From contig NZ_JADKPT010000004.1 of the NCBI RefSeq assembly GCF_015351595.1, forward strand, positions 248,001 through 312,000: DNA of 64,000 nucleotides, read 5' to 3'. A model generated the notes under the pieces. That model saw only the letters and a program-made list of their open reading frames with translations, was not told the DNA's origin and searched no databases. How positions within the stretch are numbered: position 1 is the stretch's first letter; each line of letters starts with the position of its first letter. Shown here piece after piece: positions 16,999-25,713 of this stretch. The translations under genes and the position numbers were made by a program. This stretch comes from Flavobacterium sp. LC2016-12. Its GTDB lineage: Bacteria > Bacteroidota > Bacteroidia > Flavobacteriales > Flavobacteriaceae.

Positions 16999-18255
16999 TT
17001 ATTTTAGTTTTTCTAATTTCCCTCTTGTTTCAGGGAAATTTTTATCCAGAACTAATACCTTTTCATAGCTTGAAATTGCATTTTTCGTATCTCCATTGGC
17101 TTGGTAAAAATCCCCTAAGGAATCATAAACATTAGGACTTTGTGGATAATTAGCGACATTCAACTTAAATAAATAACCTGCAAATTCCATGTCTTTTTTA
17201 CCCAACGACTGATAAGCATAAGCATTTACGGTATTTTCCGGCACACTTACTTTGTATCCATAATGCTTTGAAACATTATCAAAATGCTTTTCTATTTTAG
17301 TAAAAACAGCTTTATTAAAATTGACCTGATCAGAAACAGATAATTTCAATTGATTGAATTTGAAGATAAAACGAAGTCCGTCATAAGTCGCTATTAAAGG
17401 AACTGATCCATGGTTATCATTGTTATAATATTCATATTCATAATTGAGACCACTCTTTTTATTTTTATTCAGAAAATCATTCAAATCTAAAATAGATCGA
17501 ATATGTTTGGTAAAAGCGGTGGTATCTCTTCTTACTTTTACAATATTCATATTATCATCCATTGTATTTGCAGCGGCCATAAACAAAGAAATATTAGATA
17601 GTTTTTTACTCGAAAGTTTTTTTTCTGTTTCTGCTAAAAATTTCTGATGATCCCACCACATACTCGGATCGATTGCAATATAAGAATTGAATAAATGGGT
17701 ATGATTCGTCAAAATATTCATTACCGTCAATCCTCCAAAAGAATGTCCTATTAAAGTTCTGTAAGGCGCCGTTGGATATTTACTATCGATATACGGAATC
17801 AATTCTTTTTCAATAAATTCCGCAAACTTTTCTCCGCCTCCCGATTGTTCACTAAGGCCTTTCGTAACAAAAGGAGGATCAACAGAAGAATGAGTTGGAG
17901 TTAAATCACGATTTCTATTGGTATTGGTAATTCCTACCACAATCATTTCAGGGCAAATGGTATTTCCGTTTATTTCACTCAATTCTTCAATCATACCCAC
18001 AACTGAGCTAAAATGAGCATCTCCATCCAACAGATAAACTACCGGATATTTTTGTTTTGCAAAACCGGTATTCTGAGCACTTCTTGGAAGATGCACCCAA
18101 ATTTTTCTTTCCTCATTTAAAACTTTAGAAGAAATACTGTCAACAGTACCAATTTGTATGTTGTTTCTATTCTGAGCAAACCCAGAACTAGCAATCATTA
18201 AAAAAAATAGTACTAACTTAAATCCAAATACACATTTAAAATTATTGCTTTTCAT
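16999..18255 (-). CDS. Esterase (PF00756-like) with C-terminal TPR
   Basis: An exported alpha/beta-hydrolase of about 418 residues. The chosen start MKSNNFKCVFGFKLVLFFLMIASSGFAQ gives a signal peptide. MKSIKLNQL at 18282 is the alternative, while the longest frame is unlikely because it would overlap the preceding terminator. The nucleophile elbow is GHSFGG, a catalytic-type His lies in NDNHGSVP, and YLLDGDAHF marks the esterase-D/IroE-like fold. The C-terminus adds a TPR-like pair of helices (YDSLGDFYQANGDTKNAISSYEK). Such enzymes hydrolyse esters, including siderophore esters in some members; the substrate here is unknown. Confidence 0.85.
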   Translation of the reverse strand: MKSNNFKCVFGFKLVLFFLMIASSGFAQNRNNIQIGTVDSISSKVLNEERKIWVHLPRSAQNTGFAKQKYPVVYLLDGDAHFSSVVGMIEELSEINGNTICPEMIVVGITNTNRNRDLTPTHSSVDPPFVTKGLSEQSGGGEKFAEFIEKELIPYIDSKYPTAPYRTLIGHSFGGLTVMNILTNHTHLFNSYIAIDPSMWWDHQKFLAETEKKLSSKKLSNISLFMAAANTMDDNMNIVKVRRDTTAFTKHIRSILDLNDFLNKNKKSGLNYEYEYYNNDNHGSVPLIATYDGLRFIFKFNQLKLSVSDQVNFNKAVFTKIEKHFDNVSKHYGYKVSVPENTVNAYAYQSLGKKDMEFAGYLFKLNVANYPQSPNVYDSLGDFYQANGDTKNAISSYEKVLVLDKNFPETRGKLEKLK

Positions 18256-18291
18256 AAGTTGATTTAGTTTAATGCTTTTCATACTAAAAAT

Positions 18292-18322
18292 AAAAACCAC
18301 CTTTCTTAATAAAAAAGGCGGC
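18292..18322 (-). terminator. Terminator after M1 peptidase gene
   Basis: On the minus strand CCGCCTTT, loop, AAAGGTGG (one G-T pair) is followed by a T-rich tract. It separates the peptidase gene from the esterase gene downstream and argues for independent transcription. Confidence 0.65.
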
Positions 18323-18339
18323 TTAGAAATTAGTTAATT

Positions 18340-20211
18340 TTACTTCAATTCTAAATTATTATTGTTTGGTGTGGCATCCATAAAAATACCTCCATCAAGC
18401 GCAATTTGTTTAATTTGTTTCTTGTTCTTCAAAGTAATCGTTGCCAGCTTTTGATTGTTTTCCCAAACAGCAGGAGTTTGATGAACAGTTTCTTTCGAAC
18501 CATCTGCATAAACAATATTAAGGTCAAACGGAATCGCAAAACCACCAACATTTTCTACAGAAACTACGTCCTTAGCAACATTTTTAACTGCTATATCAAT
18601 ATAGTTATTGGTAAAAAACCAATTGTTAAAGAACCAATTCAATTTTTTTCCTGAAGCTGTATTTATAGAATTGAAATAATCCCAAGGAATTGGATGTTTT
18701 CCATTCCAATTTTCCATATAAGCGTGCAATGATTTTTTGAACAAATCATCTCCAAGCATATCTTTTAAAGCCAGGTAAGAAAGAGATGCTTTCCCATAAG
18801 AGTTATTTCCGTAACCTGCATCTGAAACCTGGGAAGACATTGAGATGATAGGCTGATCTTCTTCTGTTGAAGGGTCTTTTATATAATATTCTACTCTAAA
18901 TTCTTTGTAGAATTTATCGGCCGCTTCTTTACCATGTTCCTCGATTCCTATTAAATATTCAAAAGTGGTTGCCCAACCTTCATCCATAAAAGCGTAACGT
19001 GTTTCGTTAATTCCCATGTAAAAAGGGAAATAGGTGTGTGCCACTTCGTGATCTTGCACTAATTGAGCAAATTTAGGATCTCCCATTTGAGAATCATTAC
19101 ACATCATTGGGTATTCCATATCAGCAAATCCCTGAAAAGCAGTCATTTTTGAAAACGGATAGGGAATACCAGGCCACTTATTTGAAAAATAATCCAGCGC
19201 ATATTGATTGTTTTTGACAGAAGCTACAAAGTCAGTTCCTTTTATATCATAAGCGGCCTGAACGCTAGCACGACGATTTGTTTTTTTGTCTACTAAAACG
19301 CTACTTGCATCCCATAAATAATGATCACTCAATCCGAAACAAACATCTACAATATTTTTAGCTTCAAATTTCCAAACGTTCCACTCATTTTGTTTGGTTA
19401 CAGCACCGCTTTTCATTTCTTGTTCGTTAGCAATATGCATTACTTCATTAGCGGTATAAGACTTTTTCAGACGAGCCGCAAATTCAGGCTGTAAAACCTC
19501 ATCAGGATTTAATAAATCTCCGGTTGCATAAACAACATAGTTTTTTGGTGCCTTAACAGAATAGGTATAATCATTAAAGTCGTTATAAAACTCCTGACGA
19601 TCTGTATGAGGTAATCTGTCCCATTTATTATAATCATCAAAAACAGAAACACGAGGATAGCTGTAAGCTACAAAAAAGGTAGTCTCGTCAATTTGTCCCT
19701 CTCTTCCGCTCTCTTTAGACAATGGATAATTCCAATCGATGTTAAGTGTAACTTTAGAATGAGGAGGTACTGGTTTTTTCAATTTCACATTTCCTACAGT
19801 TCCCCATTTTCTTCCATCTTCCTTATAAATTTCATCTGCAATTTTTAAAGATGTAATTGTTAATCCGTCGCTTAAAAAATCCTGGCTCACATTCCCACTT
19901 CTTGGAGAAGATGGCTTATGAAGATTATTGACAAAACGAATTGGAAGATTTCTTAAAGTATCATTACTGTTGTTTTCGTAAATAATAGTTTCTGTTCCGC
20001 TTACAATTTTTGTTTTGGCATCAACAGTAATTTCCATGGTATATTTTCCATGGTTCTGCCAGTAGTTTTTTCCTGGTTTTCCGTCCATAGAACGAGTGCC
20101 TTTTGCATAGGCCTCTTTTATGTTTCGTGGCATATACAATTCCTGTCCAAAGCTGTTTTGTGCAAGAAAAACAAATGCAACTACCACTAATTGAAGTAAT
20201 TCTTTTCTCAT
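18340..20211 (-). CDS. M1-family metallopeptidase
   Basis: A 623-residue exported zinc aminopeptidase-like enzyme. Its signal peptide is MRKELLQLVVVAFVFLAQNSFGQ. The zinc site is HEVAH followed 18 residues later by Glu in MDEGWATTFE. The upstream substrate-binding motif appears as GFADMEYP in place of GAMEN, a common variant in secreted bacterial M1 enzymes. An N-terminal beta-saddle domain and an M1 catalytic domain are present; the long C-terminal ERAP-like domain is not. It should act in the periplasm or at the surface on peptides. Transcribed alone. Confidence 0.92.
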   Translation of the reverse strand: MRKELLQLVVVAFVFLAQNSFGQELYMPRNIKEAYAKGTRSMDGKPGKNYWQNHGKYTMEITVDAKTKIVSGTETIIYENNSNDTLRNLPIRFVNNLHKPSSPRSGNVSQDFLSDGLTITSLKIADEIYKEDGRKWGTVGNVKLKKPVPPHSKVTLNIDWNYPLSKESGREGQIDETTFFVAYSYPRVSVFDDYNKWDRLPHTDRQEFYNDFNDYTYSVKAPKNYVVYATGDLLNPDEVLQPEFAARLKKSYTANEVMHIANEQEMKSGAVTKQNEWNVWKFEAKNIVDVCFGLSDHYLWDASSVLVDKKTNRRASVQAAYDIKGTDFVASVKNNQYALDYFSNKWPGIPYPFSKMTAFQGFADMEYPMMCNDSQMGDPKFAQLVQDHEVAHTYFPFYMGINETRYAFMDEGWATTFEYLIGIEEHGKEAADKFYKEFRVEYYIKDPSTEEDQPIISMSSQVSDAGYGNNSYGKASLSYLALKDMLGDDLFKKSLHAYMENWNGKHPIPWDYFNSINTASGKKLNWFFNNWFFTNNYIDIAVKNVAKDVVSVENVGGFAIPFDLNIVYADGSKETVHQTPAVWENNQKLATITLKNKKQIKQIALDGGIFMDATPNNNNLELK

Positions 20212-20578
20212 AACTTGTTTTAAGATTTTGATGATTTAATATTGATATAATATTAGTGGATTTTTTTAACTTAATGTTACACTTCTTTTTAAAATTATGC
20301 TTTTTGTTATGTTGATTTTCCTTAACCGCAAAGGCCGCTAAGAATTGCGCAAGGGTCGCAAAGTTTATTTTTATTACCATTGGATATTATTGCACGCAAA
20401 GGCGCAAAGTGTTTATATAGCCACAGATTAAAAAATAAAAAGGATTAAAAAATCTGCATTCCGAGCGATAGCAAACAGGCGAAACAATTTGCTGAAACAA
20501 AAACATTAGCGCCTTAGCGTCTTTGTGGCAAGACCTTAGCTCCTTAGTACCTCAGCAACTTAGACCCTTAAAAAGCAA
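20212..20578. repeat. Gene-free gap with dispersed repeat words
   Basis: There is no credible gene here. The gap contains low-complexity dispersed words: CCGCAAAGGCCGCTAAG, CGCAAAGGCGCAAAG, CACAGATTAAAAAATAAAAA, and CCTTAGCTCCTTAGTACCTC-type runs. Related CTTAGCAACTTAGAACCTT words occur at about 43085-43120, 54290-54320 and 57600-57630. Confidence 0.65.
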
Positions 20579-20608
20579 AACCGTCTTTCTCTGGCGAAAA
20601 AAGACGGT
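20579..20608 (-). terminator. Terminator after GapN-like gene
   Basis: Inverted arms CCGTCTTT and AAAGACGG with an A/T-flanked loop, 28 bp downstream of the aldehyde dehydrogenase stop. The T tract on the minus strand is short. Confidence 0.6.
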
Positions 20609-20636
20609 ATCTACAATTAATATATAACCTTAATAG

Positions 20637-22217
20637 CTACAAAATATAATCGGTATTGATGAAGTTCGATTCTTTGCTGTTTAGCAATTCCTGTAGAATT
20701 TCATTGTTATAAGCGATATCTTTTGAAGCCACGAACGTACGGATTGAGAAAGAACGCAAAGCATCCGGAATACTTAAAGTTCCAACAGCAGAATCTTTAC
20801 GACCTGTAAATGGGAAAGCATCCGGTCCTCTTTGGCAAGAACTGTTGAGGTTTACTCTACAAACAAGATTTACCAAAGCATCGATAAGCGGTGCTAAAGT
20901 TTTAATATCTTTTCCGAACAAACTTACTTGTTGACCGTAGTTTGATTCGGCCATATCTTCAAGAGGCTCGTTAATATCTTTAAAAGAAATAATTGGCACA
21001 ACTGGTCCAAATTGTTCTTCATGATACACTCTCATTTCTTTATTTACAGGATATAGAACTGCCGGAAAAATAAAATTGTCCGTATGTTTTCCACCTTTTT
21101 CATTTAGGATTTTTGCGCCTTTATGAACTGCATCATCAATCAATCCCTGAATGTAAGCTGGTTTATCTGTTTCAGGAAGCGGCGTTAAAGAAGCATTTTT
21201 ATCCCAAGGGTTTCCAAATCCTAAGGCATCTACTTTTTCAGAGAAACGTCTGTTAAATTCTTCTGCTATAGATTCATGAACATATAATACTTTCAAAGCC
21301 GTACAACGCTGACCGTTGAAAGACAAACTTCCTGCAATACACTCTTGGATAGCCAAATCTAAGTCGGCGTCCGGTAAAATAATCGCTGGATTCTTCGCTT
21401 CCAAACCTAAAATCAAACGCAGTCTGTTTTTATTTGGATGCTGATCCTGCAAAGCAATCGCCGATTTACTATTTCCGATTAATGCCAAAACATCAATTTT
21501 TCCAGATTTCATAATCGGAGAAGCTACTTCGCGGCCTCTTCCGTATACGATATTAATTACCCCTTTTGGAAAACTGCTTCTGAAAGCTTCCAACAAAGGC
21601 GAAATACATAAAACCCCGTGTTTAGCTGGTTTAAAAATTACAGTATTACCCATAATCAAAGCCGGAATCAATAACGAGAAAGTTTCATTTAAAGGATAAT
21701 TGTAAGGTCCAAGACACAATACAACTCCAAGAGGCCCACGACGAATCATCGCGTTTACACCTTGCACTTTTTCAAAGTGTGAACTGCGTCCGTTTAGTTC
21801 TTTATAACTGGCAATAGTATCCTGAATATATTCAACTGTTCTGTCAAATTCTTTTTGAGAGTCGCCAAGGTTTTTTCCAATTTCCCACATCAAAAGTTTC
21901 ACCACTTCTTCGCGGGTTTCCTTCATCTGTCTTACGAAATTTTCCATGCATTTAATACGGTCAACTACTTTCATTGTTGGCCATAAACCTTGTCCTTTAT
22001 TATAAGCAGCGTTTGCAGCTTCAACCACTTCAGCAGCTTCTTTTTCTGCCATGAACGGAATAGATCCTAATAAGGTCGGCGTATATTTTTCTGTAGAAGA
22101 AATAGTTGAAAACACAGGTGTGGTTTGCCCTGTCCATTGTTTCAATTCTCCATTTACAAGATAAGTATCTTGATTTATCAGGTTTGTAATCTGATATTCT
22201 TCGGGTATTAAACTCAT
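20637..22217 (-). CDS. Aldehyde dehydrogenase, GapN-like
   Basis: A 526-residue NAD(P)-dependent aldehyde dehydrogenase. It shows the general-base Glu region ([12 protein letters not shown]), the catalytic Cys in [11 protein letters not shown] and the [10 protein letters not shown] motif. The N-terminal segment and the catalytic motif resemble non-phosphorylating glyceraldehyde-3-phosphate dehydrogenase (GapN), which oxidises G3P to 3-phosphoglycerate with NADP and bypasses ATP formation. The exact substrate is inferred from similarity only. It is cytoplasmic and transcribed alone, with a hairpin on each side. Confidence 0.85.
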   Translation of the reverse strand: MSLIPEEYQITNLINQDTYLVNGELKQWTGQTTPVFSTISSTEKYTPTLLGSIPFMAEKEAAEVVEAANAAYNKGQGLWPTMKVVDRIKCMENFVRQMKETREEVVKLLMWEIGKNLGDSQKEFDRTVEYIQDTIASYKELNGRSSHFEKVQGVNAMIRRGPLGVVLCLGPYNYPLNETFSLLIPALIMGNTVIFKPAKHGVLCISPLLEAFRSSFPKGVINIVYGRGREVASPIMKSGKIDVLALIGNSKSAIALQDQHPNKNRLRLILGLEAKNPAIILPDADLDLAIQECIAGSLSFNGQRCTALKVLYVHESIAEEFNRRFSEKVDALGFGNPWDKNASLTPLPETDKPAYIQGLIDDAVHKGAKILNEKGGKHTDNFIFPAVLYPVNKEMRVYHEEQFGPVVPIISFKDINEPLEDMAESNYGQQVSLFGKDIKTLAPLIDALVNLVCRVNLNSSCQRGPDAFPFTGRKDSAVGTLSIPDALRSFSIRTFVASKDIAYNNEILQELLNSKESNFINTDYIL

Positions 22218-22260
22218 AATCTGGTAATTTATAGTTTGGTTATTAATAGCATTTTAAACG

Positions 22261-22286
22261 AAAAAAGAGGCTTTTTCTTGCCTCTT
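22261..22286 (-). terminator. Terminator after rhodanese gene
   Basis: On the minus strand AGAGGC, AAGAAAAA, GCCTCT is followed by TTTTT. It lies 9 bp beyond the stop of the small rhodanese gene. Confidence 0.75.
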
Positions 22287-22294
22287 CTTCTAAT

Positions 22295-22606
22295 TTATGG
22301 ATTTACGGTATCCCCTTCCCAGTCCAGAATTCCACCAAGCAGATTATAGGCATTATTTATACCTAACTCGTTCATAATCTGACATGCTTTGGCGCTTCTC
22401 GCTCCAGAACGGCAATACACATAGTAATTTTTGTTTTTATCTAACTCTTCGATTTCATAAATAAAACCCTGACCTTTATTGATGTCAATGTTTACGGCAT
22501 TCTCGATATAACCGTCATTAAATTCGTCTTCAGTTCTTACGTCCAGTATAACTGCATTCTCGTCAGCAGCAAGCTGATTAACCCAATCTTCTTGTGATAA
22601 ATTCAT
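22295..22606 (-). CDS. Single-domain rhodanese
   Basis: A 103-residue sulfurtransferase of the GlpE/PspE size class. It contains the rhodanese N-terminal motif VILDVRTEDEFNDGYIENAVNI and the active-site loop CRSGARS, whose Cys would carry a persulfide. It is cytoplasmic, with no signal peptide. It lies near a Crp-family regulator and a TauE-like exporter, and 7 kb from a persulfide dioxygenase-like gene, which fits a role in sulfane sulfur handling. Confidence 0.9.
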   Translation of the reverse strand: MNLSQEDWVNQLAADENAVILDVRTEDEFNDGYIENAVNIDINKGQGFIYEIEELDKNKNYYVYCRSGARSAKACQIMNELGINNAYNLLGGILDWEGDTVNP

Positions 22607-22842
22607 AATAAATGTGTTTTTGTAAAATTACGACGTTTCTATTAATTAAAAACGTGCCAAATGCGATTTCGATTATTATTCTCAGAAAACGTTTTAGAGA
22701 AAGTATTATAATCAGTGAAACACAAATTTACTCACTATTTTTAAAAATACACCCTATAAAATCGATAGAAAATAGGATTTTTTCATTTTCATAAAATACT
22801 GTCAAATATGGTTTTCTGATAATTTATACCATTTCAATCTGC

Positions 22843-22850
22843 TATCTTTG
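22843..22850 (+). promoter_or_regulatory. Bacteroidota -7 box upstream of Crp-family gene
   Basis: TATCTTTG matches the TAnnTTTG consensus. Transcription from here would give a 5' leader of about 180 nt that includes the palindromic repeat at 22967-23021. Confidence 0.6.
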
Positions 22851-22966
22851 TATTAAATGAGATGTTTTAATTTCATTTTGATAAAAATTGTTTGCCACGA
22901 ATTCACGAATTAGCACTAATTAGTTCTTGTGAATTCTTGATATTAGTAGCGAGAAAAATAACGACT

Positions 22967-23021
22967 GTCAGTTCGAGCGGAGTCGAGAACCTTAAAACAT
23001 CTCGACTCCGCTCGATGTGAC
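22967..23021. repeat. GAGCGGAGTC palindromic repeat, copy 1
   Basis: Perfect 16-bp arms TCGAGCGGAGTCGAGA (22973-22988) and TCTCGACTCCGCTCGA (23000-23015) with an 11-bp loop. A second copy at 23705-23756 lies on the other side of the regulator gene. Confidence 0.9.
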
Positions 23022-23037
23022 AAAATCATTCATATAA

Positions 23038-23670
23038 ATGCAAAATACATTAAAAGATATATTTCCGAATTTCTCTGCTGAACTTATTTCAACCATTGAA
23101 GAAAACGGAAGCGCACAGGATTTTGAAGCCGGAACTATTTTAATGCGAACCGGACAATACATCAAAAACACCGTTTTAATTACCAAAGGAAAAATCAAAA
23201 TTTACCGTGAAGGCGAAGATGGTGGCGAGTTTTTAATGTATTATTTACAACCCGGACAAGCCTGCGCCATTTCGATGATCTGCACCGTCAAAAGCGAAAA
23301 AAGCCAAATCATGGCCAAAGTCGTCGAAGATGTTTCCGTCATGATGATTCCGTTGCAAATGATGGACAAATGGATGATGGAACACCGTTCCTGGTACGAA
23401 TTTGTAATCGAAACGTATCGTAGTCGTTTTGAAGAAGTCTTAGAAGTTGTTGATAATATTGCTTTCCGTTCGATGGATGAGCGTTTGGAGTTTTATCTCA
23501 AAAGACATTCGGATGCCTGTGGCTGTTCTGAAGTAAAACTTTCTCATCAGGAAATCGCAACCGAGTTAAACACCTCCCGAGAAGTCGTTTCCAGATTACT
23601 CAAAAAAATGGAACAAAGAGGTTTGGTTAAACTCAACCGCAACCAAATTGAGTTATTAAAAAAGGTATAA
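23038..23670 (+). CDS. Crp/Fnr-family transcriptional regulator
   Basis: A 210-residue regulator. It has an N-terminal cyclic-nucleotide-binding-type beta-barrel (about residues 15-125; GTILMRTGQYIKNTVLITKGKIK) and a C-terminal winged HTH (LSHQEIATELNTSREVVSRLLKKMEQRGLV). The barrel has no obvious cAMP-specific Arg-Ser signature, and a cluster CGCS (DACGCSEVKL) precedes the HTH. The two close Cys might sense redox or sulfur, though this is inference. Neighbours are a TauE-like exporter downstream and a rhodanese upstream on the other strand. The gene is bracketed by two copies of a palindromic repeat. Confidence 0.9.
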   Translation: MQNTLKDIFPNFSAELISTIEENGSAQDFEAGTILMRTGQYIKNTVLITKGKIKIYREGEDGGEFLMYYLQPGQACAISMICTVKSEKSQIMAKVVEDVSVMMIPLQMMDKWMMEHRSWYEFVIETYRSRFEEVLEVVDNIAFRSMDERLEFYLKRHSDACGCSEVKLSHQEIATELNTSREVVSRLLKKMEQRGLVKLNRNQIELLKKV

Positions 23671-23704
23671 GAACACGAATTTCACAAATTAACACGAAGG
23701 AATT

Positions 23705-23756
23705 GTCAGTTCGAGCGGAGTCGAGAACAACGCATCTCGACTCCGCTCGATGTCAC
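23705..23756. repeat. GAGCGGAGTC palindromic repeat, copy 2
   Basis: The same 16-bp arms as copy 1, at 23711-23726 and 23735-23750, with a shorter 8-bp loop. It could form a strong hairpin after the regulator gene. Confidence 0.9.
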
Positions 23757-23867
23757 ACCGAAATAAATTTGTGAAAATTCGCGAAATTCGTGTTTAGTAA
23801 GTTCTATGTGATAAATGTTACTGTAGATTTCTTTTAATCAAACCACCTTTGCATAAAAACAAATGCA

Positions 23868-24653
23868 ATGGAATATCTGGGTTATTTTGCTTCGATTATT
23901 ATCGGAATCTCGCTGGGCCTAATTGGCGGTGGTGGATCGATCCTGACCATTCCGATTTTAGTGTATTTGTTTAAAGTAAATCCGGAGCAGGCGACTTCTT
24001 ATTCTTTGTTTATTGTTGGATTGACTGCTATGTTTGGGAGTTACAGCCATTACAAAATGGGAAATCTCAAACTCAAATCGGCATTGTATTTTGCGATTCC
24101 TTCTGTGATTTCGATTTTGATTATTCGCGAAGTTATTTTTCCGCAGATAGCTTCTACCCTTTTTTCAATCGCTTCTTATTCCGTTTCCAAAGATTTTCTG
24201 ATTATGGTTATCTTTTCGGTGTTGATGATTACGGCGGCAATTTCGATGATTCGAAAAAACCAACCCGAAATAAAAGGCGCAGAAACGAATTACATTCAAC
24301 TCAGTTTTATAGGTTTCATTGTCGGAATTATAACCGGATTTCTTGGTGCCGGGGGCGGATTCTTAATTATTCCTGCTCTGCTCTTTTTCGCGAAATTACC
24401 CATGAAACAAGCCGTTGGAACTTCCTTACTAATCATCAGCATTAATTCTTCAATAGGTTTTGCAGGCGACTTATACATCGGAACTCCTATCAATTATCCT
24501 TTTCTATTAGGTGTGTCCGCAATGGCGCTTCTCGGGATGGTATTAGGGAGCCAGCTTTCTAAAAAAATCGACGGAACTAAACTGAAACCTATTTTTGGTT
24601 GGTTTGTTTTGATAATGGGGTTTTATATTATTACTAAGGAGGTTTTGTTTTAA
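23868..24653 (+). CDS. TauE/SafE-family sulfite exporter-like permease
   Basis: A 261-residue membrane protein with about eight helices in two related halves. Each half carries a glycine-rich signature: SLGLIGGGGSILTIP in the first and ITGFLGAGGGFLIIPAL in the second. The family exports sulfite, sulfoacetate or related organosulfur anions. In the cst-type sulfide detoxification operons a TauE protein exports sulfite made by the persulfide dioxygenase, and a CstB-like gene lies 5 kb away here. Specific substrate is inferred. It follows the Crp-family gene by about 200 bp. Confidence 0.88.
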   Translation: MEYLGYFASIIIGISLGLIGGGGSILTIPILVYLFKVNPEQATSYSLFIVGLTAMFGSYSHYKMGNLKLKSALYFAIPSVISILIIREVIFPQIASTLFSIASYSVSKDFLIMVIFSVLMITAAISMIRKNQPEIKGAETNYIQLSFIGFIVGIITGFLGAGGGFLIIPALLFFAKLPMKQAVGTSLLIISINSSIGFAGDLYIGTPINYPFLLGVSAMALLGMVLGSQLSKKIDGTKLKPIFGWFVLIMGFYIITKEVLF

Positions 24654-24747
24654 AGTTTCTCGCAGTCCCGATAGCTATCGGGAGCAGATTTTACAGATCT
24701 TTTTATTTTATGATATCAATTTTAGTTTTACTTGTAGACGAAAACTA

Positions 24748-24790
24748 AAAAATCCGTTTATTCTTAAGAGTAAACGGATTTGTATTTTTT
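24748..24790. terminator. Bidirectional terminator
   Basis: AAATCCGTTTA, TTCTTAAGAG, TAAACGGATTT stem flanked by A-rich and T-rich tracts. It lies between the convergent TauE-like and Abi-like genes. A CCCGATAGCTATCGGG palindrome sits just before it (24666-24681). Confidence 0.75.
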
Positions 24791-24844
24791 TGGCGTTTTC
24801 GCATCGGCGAAAATTATTCACTAAATATGAACTTCAAAAACTAC

Positions 24845-25552
24845 TTATATTCGTTTTGCATTATTGATTTTAATCATTACAGAATCCATATCCTTAATCC
24901 AATTTATTAAATCAGGATCTATCCAATTTATTATTTGAATAATTGAATTATAAACATCTTCTACATAACTAAAATCAATATTGTTTCCATTGAAACAAAT
25001 TGGTTCATTATGATTAATCCGATTTCTAAATTCTCTAATTTTATTCAATCTGTCGCATACCTGAATTCTCCCAATACCGGAAGGTAAATGATTAAAAATT
25101 TGTATTGGCCTGCCACGTAAAATTCTATAATGTGATAATTCAAATAAATTTGTCCAAAATCCTAAAGTTTGATCAGCAATTATTTTGCCACTGGTTATAG
25201 GAATTCTAATTCTTCTAATTCTATTTTCGGATTTTTCAACAGATGTTTTTAGGTAATCATTTGTGATTACTCTTCTGGTACGATGATCTAGATATGTTAA
25301 TGAAGGATCAATCATAAATCCGTTTTTTTGATTAATTATCCAATCAGGATCTACAAAATACCCAGCCAAAATTATATTTATTCTATTTCTTAATATAACT
25401 TCTAATATCCCTAGAATTGGATGAAAGGATTGAGATATTTTTAAATTTGCTTTATATAATTTAACAGATTTTGTTGATCTATATCCAGTAGCTATTTGAT
25501 ATCTTTCAATCCGGGAAGGGGAAAGATATAATTGAACTTTTTGAAATCTCAT
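24845..25552 (-). CDS. Abi-family (Abi_2/HEPN) protein
   Basis: A 235-residue protein starting at MRFQKVQLYLSPSRIERYQIATGY. It matches the Abi_2 (AbiD/AbiF-like) family, named from lactococcal phage abortive-infection proteins. Two RN-containing helices are visible: LEVILRNRINIILAGYF near residue 58, and FRNRINHNEP near the C-terminus, where R-N-R-I-N-H fits the RxxxxH motif of HEPN ribonucleases. It is cytoplasmic. A -7 box on its own strand lies 25 bp upstream, and a divergent small RNA is predicted immediately beyond. A phage-defence role is inferred from family and context. Confidence 0.75.
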   Translation of the reverse strand: MRFQKVQLYLSPSRIERYQIATGYRSTKSVKLYKANLKISQSFHPILGILEVILRNRINIILAGYFVDPDWIINQKNGFMIDPSLTYLDHRTRRVITNDYLKTSVEKSENRIRRIRIPITSGKIIADQTLGFWTNLFELSHYRILRGRPIQIFNHLPSGIGRIQVCDRLNKIREFRNRINHNEPICFNGNNIDFSYVEDVYNSIIQIINWIDPDLINWIKDMDSVMIKINNAKRI

Positions 25553-25576
25553 TTGTAAGATTAATATTATAATTTT

Positions 25577-25584
25577 CAAACGTA
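25577..25584 (-). promoter_or_regulatory. -7 box of the Abi gene
   Basis: TACGTTTG on the minus strand matches TAnnTTTG and lies 25 bp before the Abi start codon. It is 12 bp from the oppositely oriented box at 25597-25604. Confidence 0.6.
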
Positions 25585-25596
25585 GAAAAAAGTTCT

Positions 25597-25604
25597 TACA
25601 TTTG
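25597..25604 (+). promoter_or_regulatory. -7 box of predicted small RNA
   Basis: TACATTTG on the plus strand matches TAnnTTTG. The expected start point is near 25610, about 85 bp before a strong terminator. Confidence 0.6.
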
Positions 25605-25607
25605 TAC

Positions 25608-25700
25608 TATGATACTTGATAAAGCCTCTTACCTATGGTAACGTAATTAAGTTTAAGAAATGCAAAGAGCCACTAAAAAGTGGCTCTTTTTTTTTTGATG
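25608..25700 (+). ncRNA. Predicted small structured RNA
   Basis: A short transcription unit with a TACATTTG box, about 60 nt of leader, and a perfect terminator (AGAGCCACT, AAAA, AGTGGCTCT, then ten T). Inside, ACTTGA (near 25612) can pair with TTAAGT (near 25650), enclosing a TTAC/GTAA hairpin. The unit holds only a 10-codon open frame (MILDKASYLW). It is divergent from the Abi gene. It could belong to a known flavobacterial RNA family such as Flavo-1, which I cannot test. The terminator may also serve the convergent cydB gene. Confidence 0.5.
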
Positions 25701-25713
25701 TGTAAATAACTTC

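Noticed and set aside
20021..20380. Minus-strand 119-codon frame overlapping the start of the M1 peptidase gene
   Set aside because: It is out of frame with the well-supported peptidase and its C-terminal half is a frame-shadow of the peptidase signal region; the rest lies in repeat DNA.
22612..22794. Plus-strand 60-codon frame opposite the rhodanese leader
   Set aside because: It has no ribosome-binding or promoter context and no recognisable features; it starts in the divergent promoter region.
25609..25641. Ten-codon ORF MILDKASYLW as a leader peptide
   Set aside because: No amino-acid codon run and no downstream biosynthetic gene on the plus strand; the unit ends at a terminator, so a small RNA is the simpler reading.
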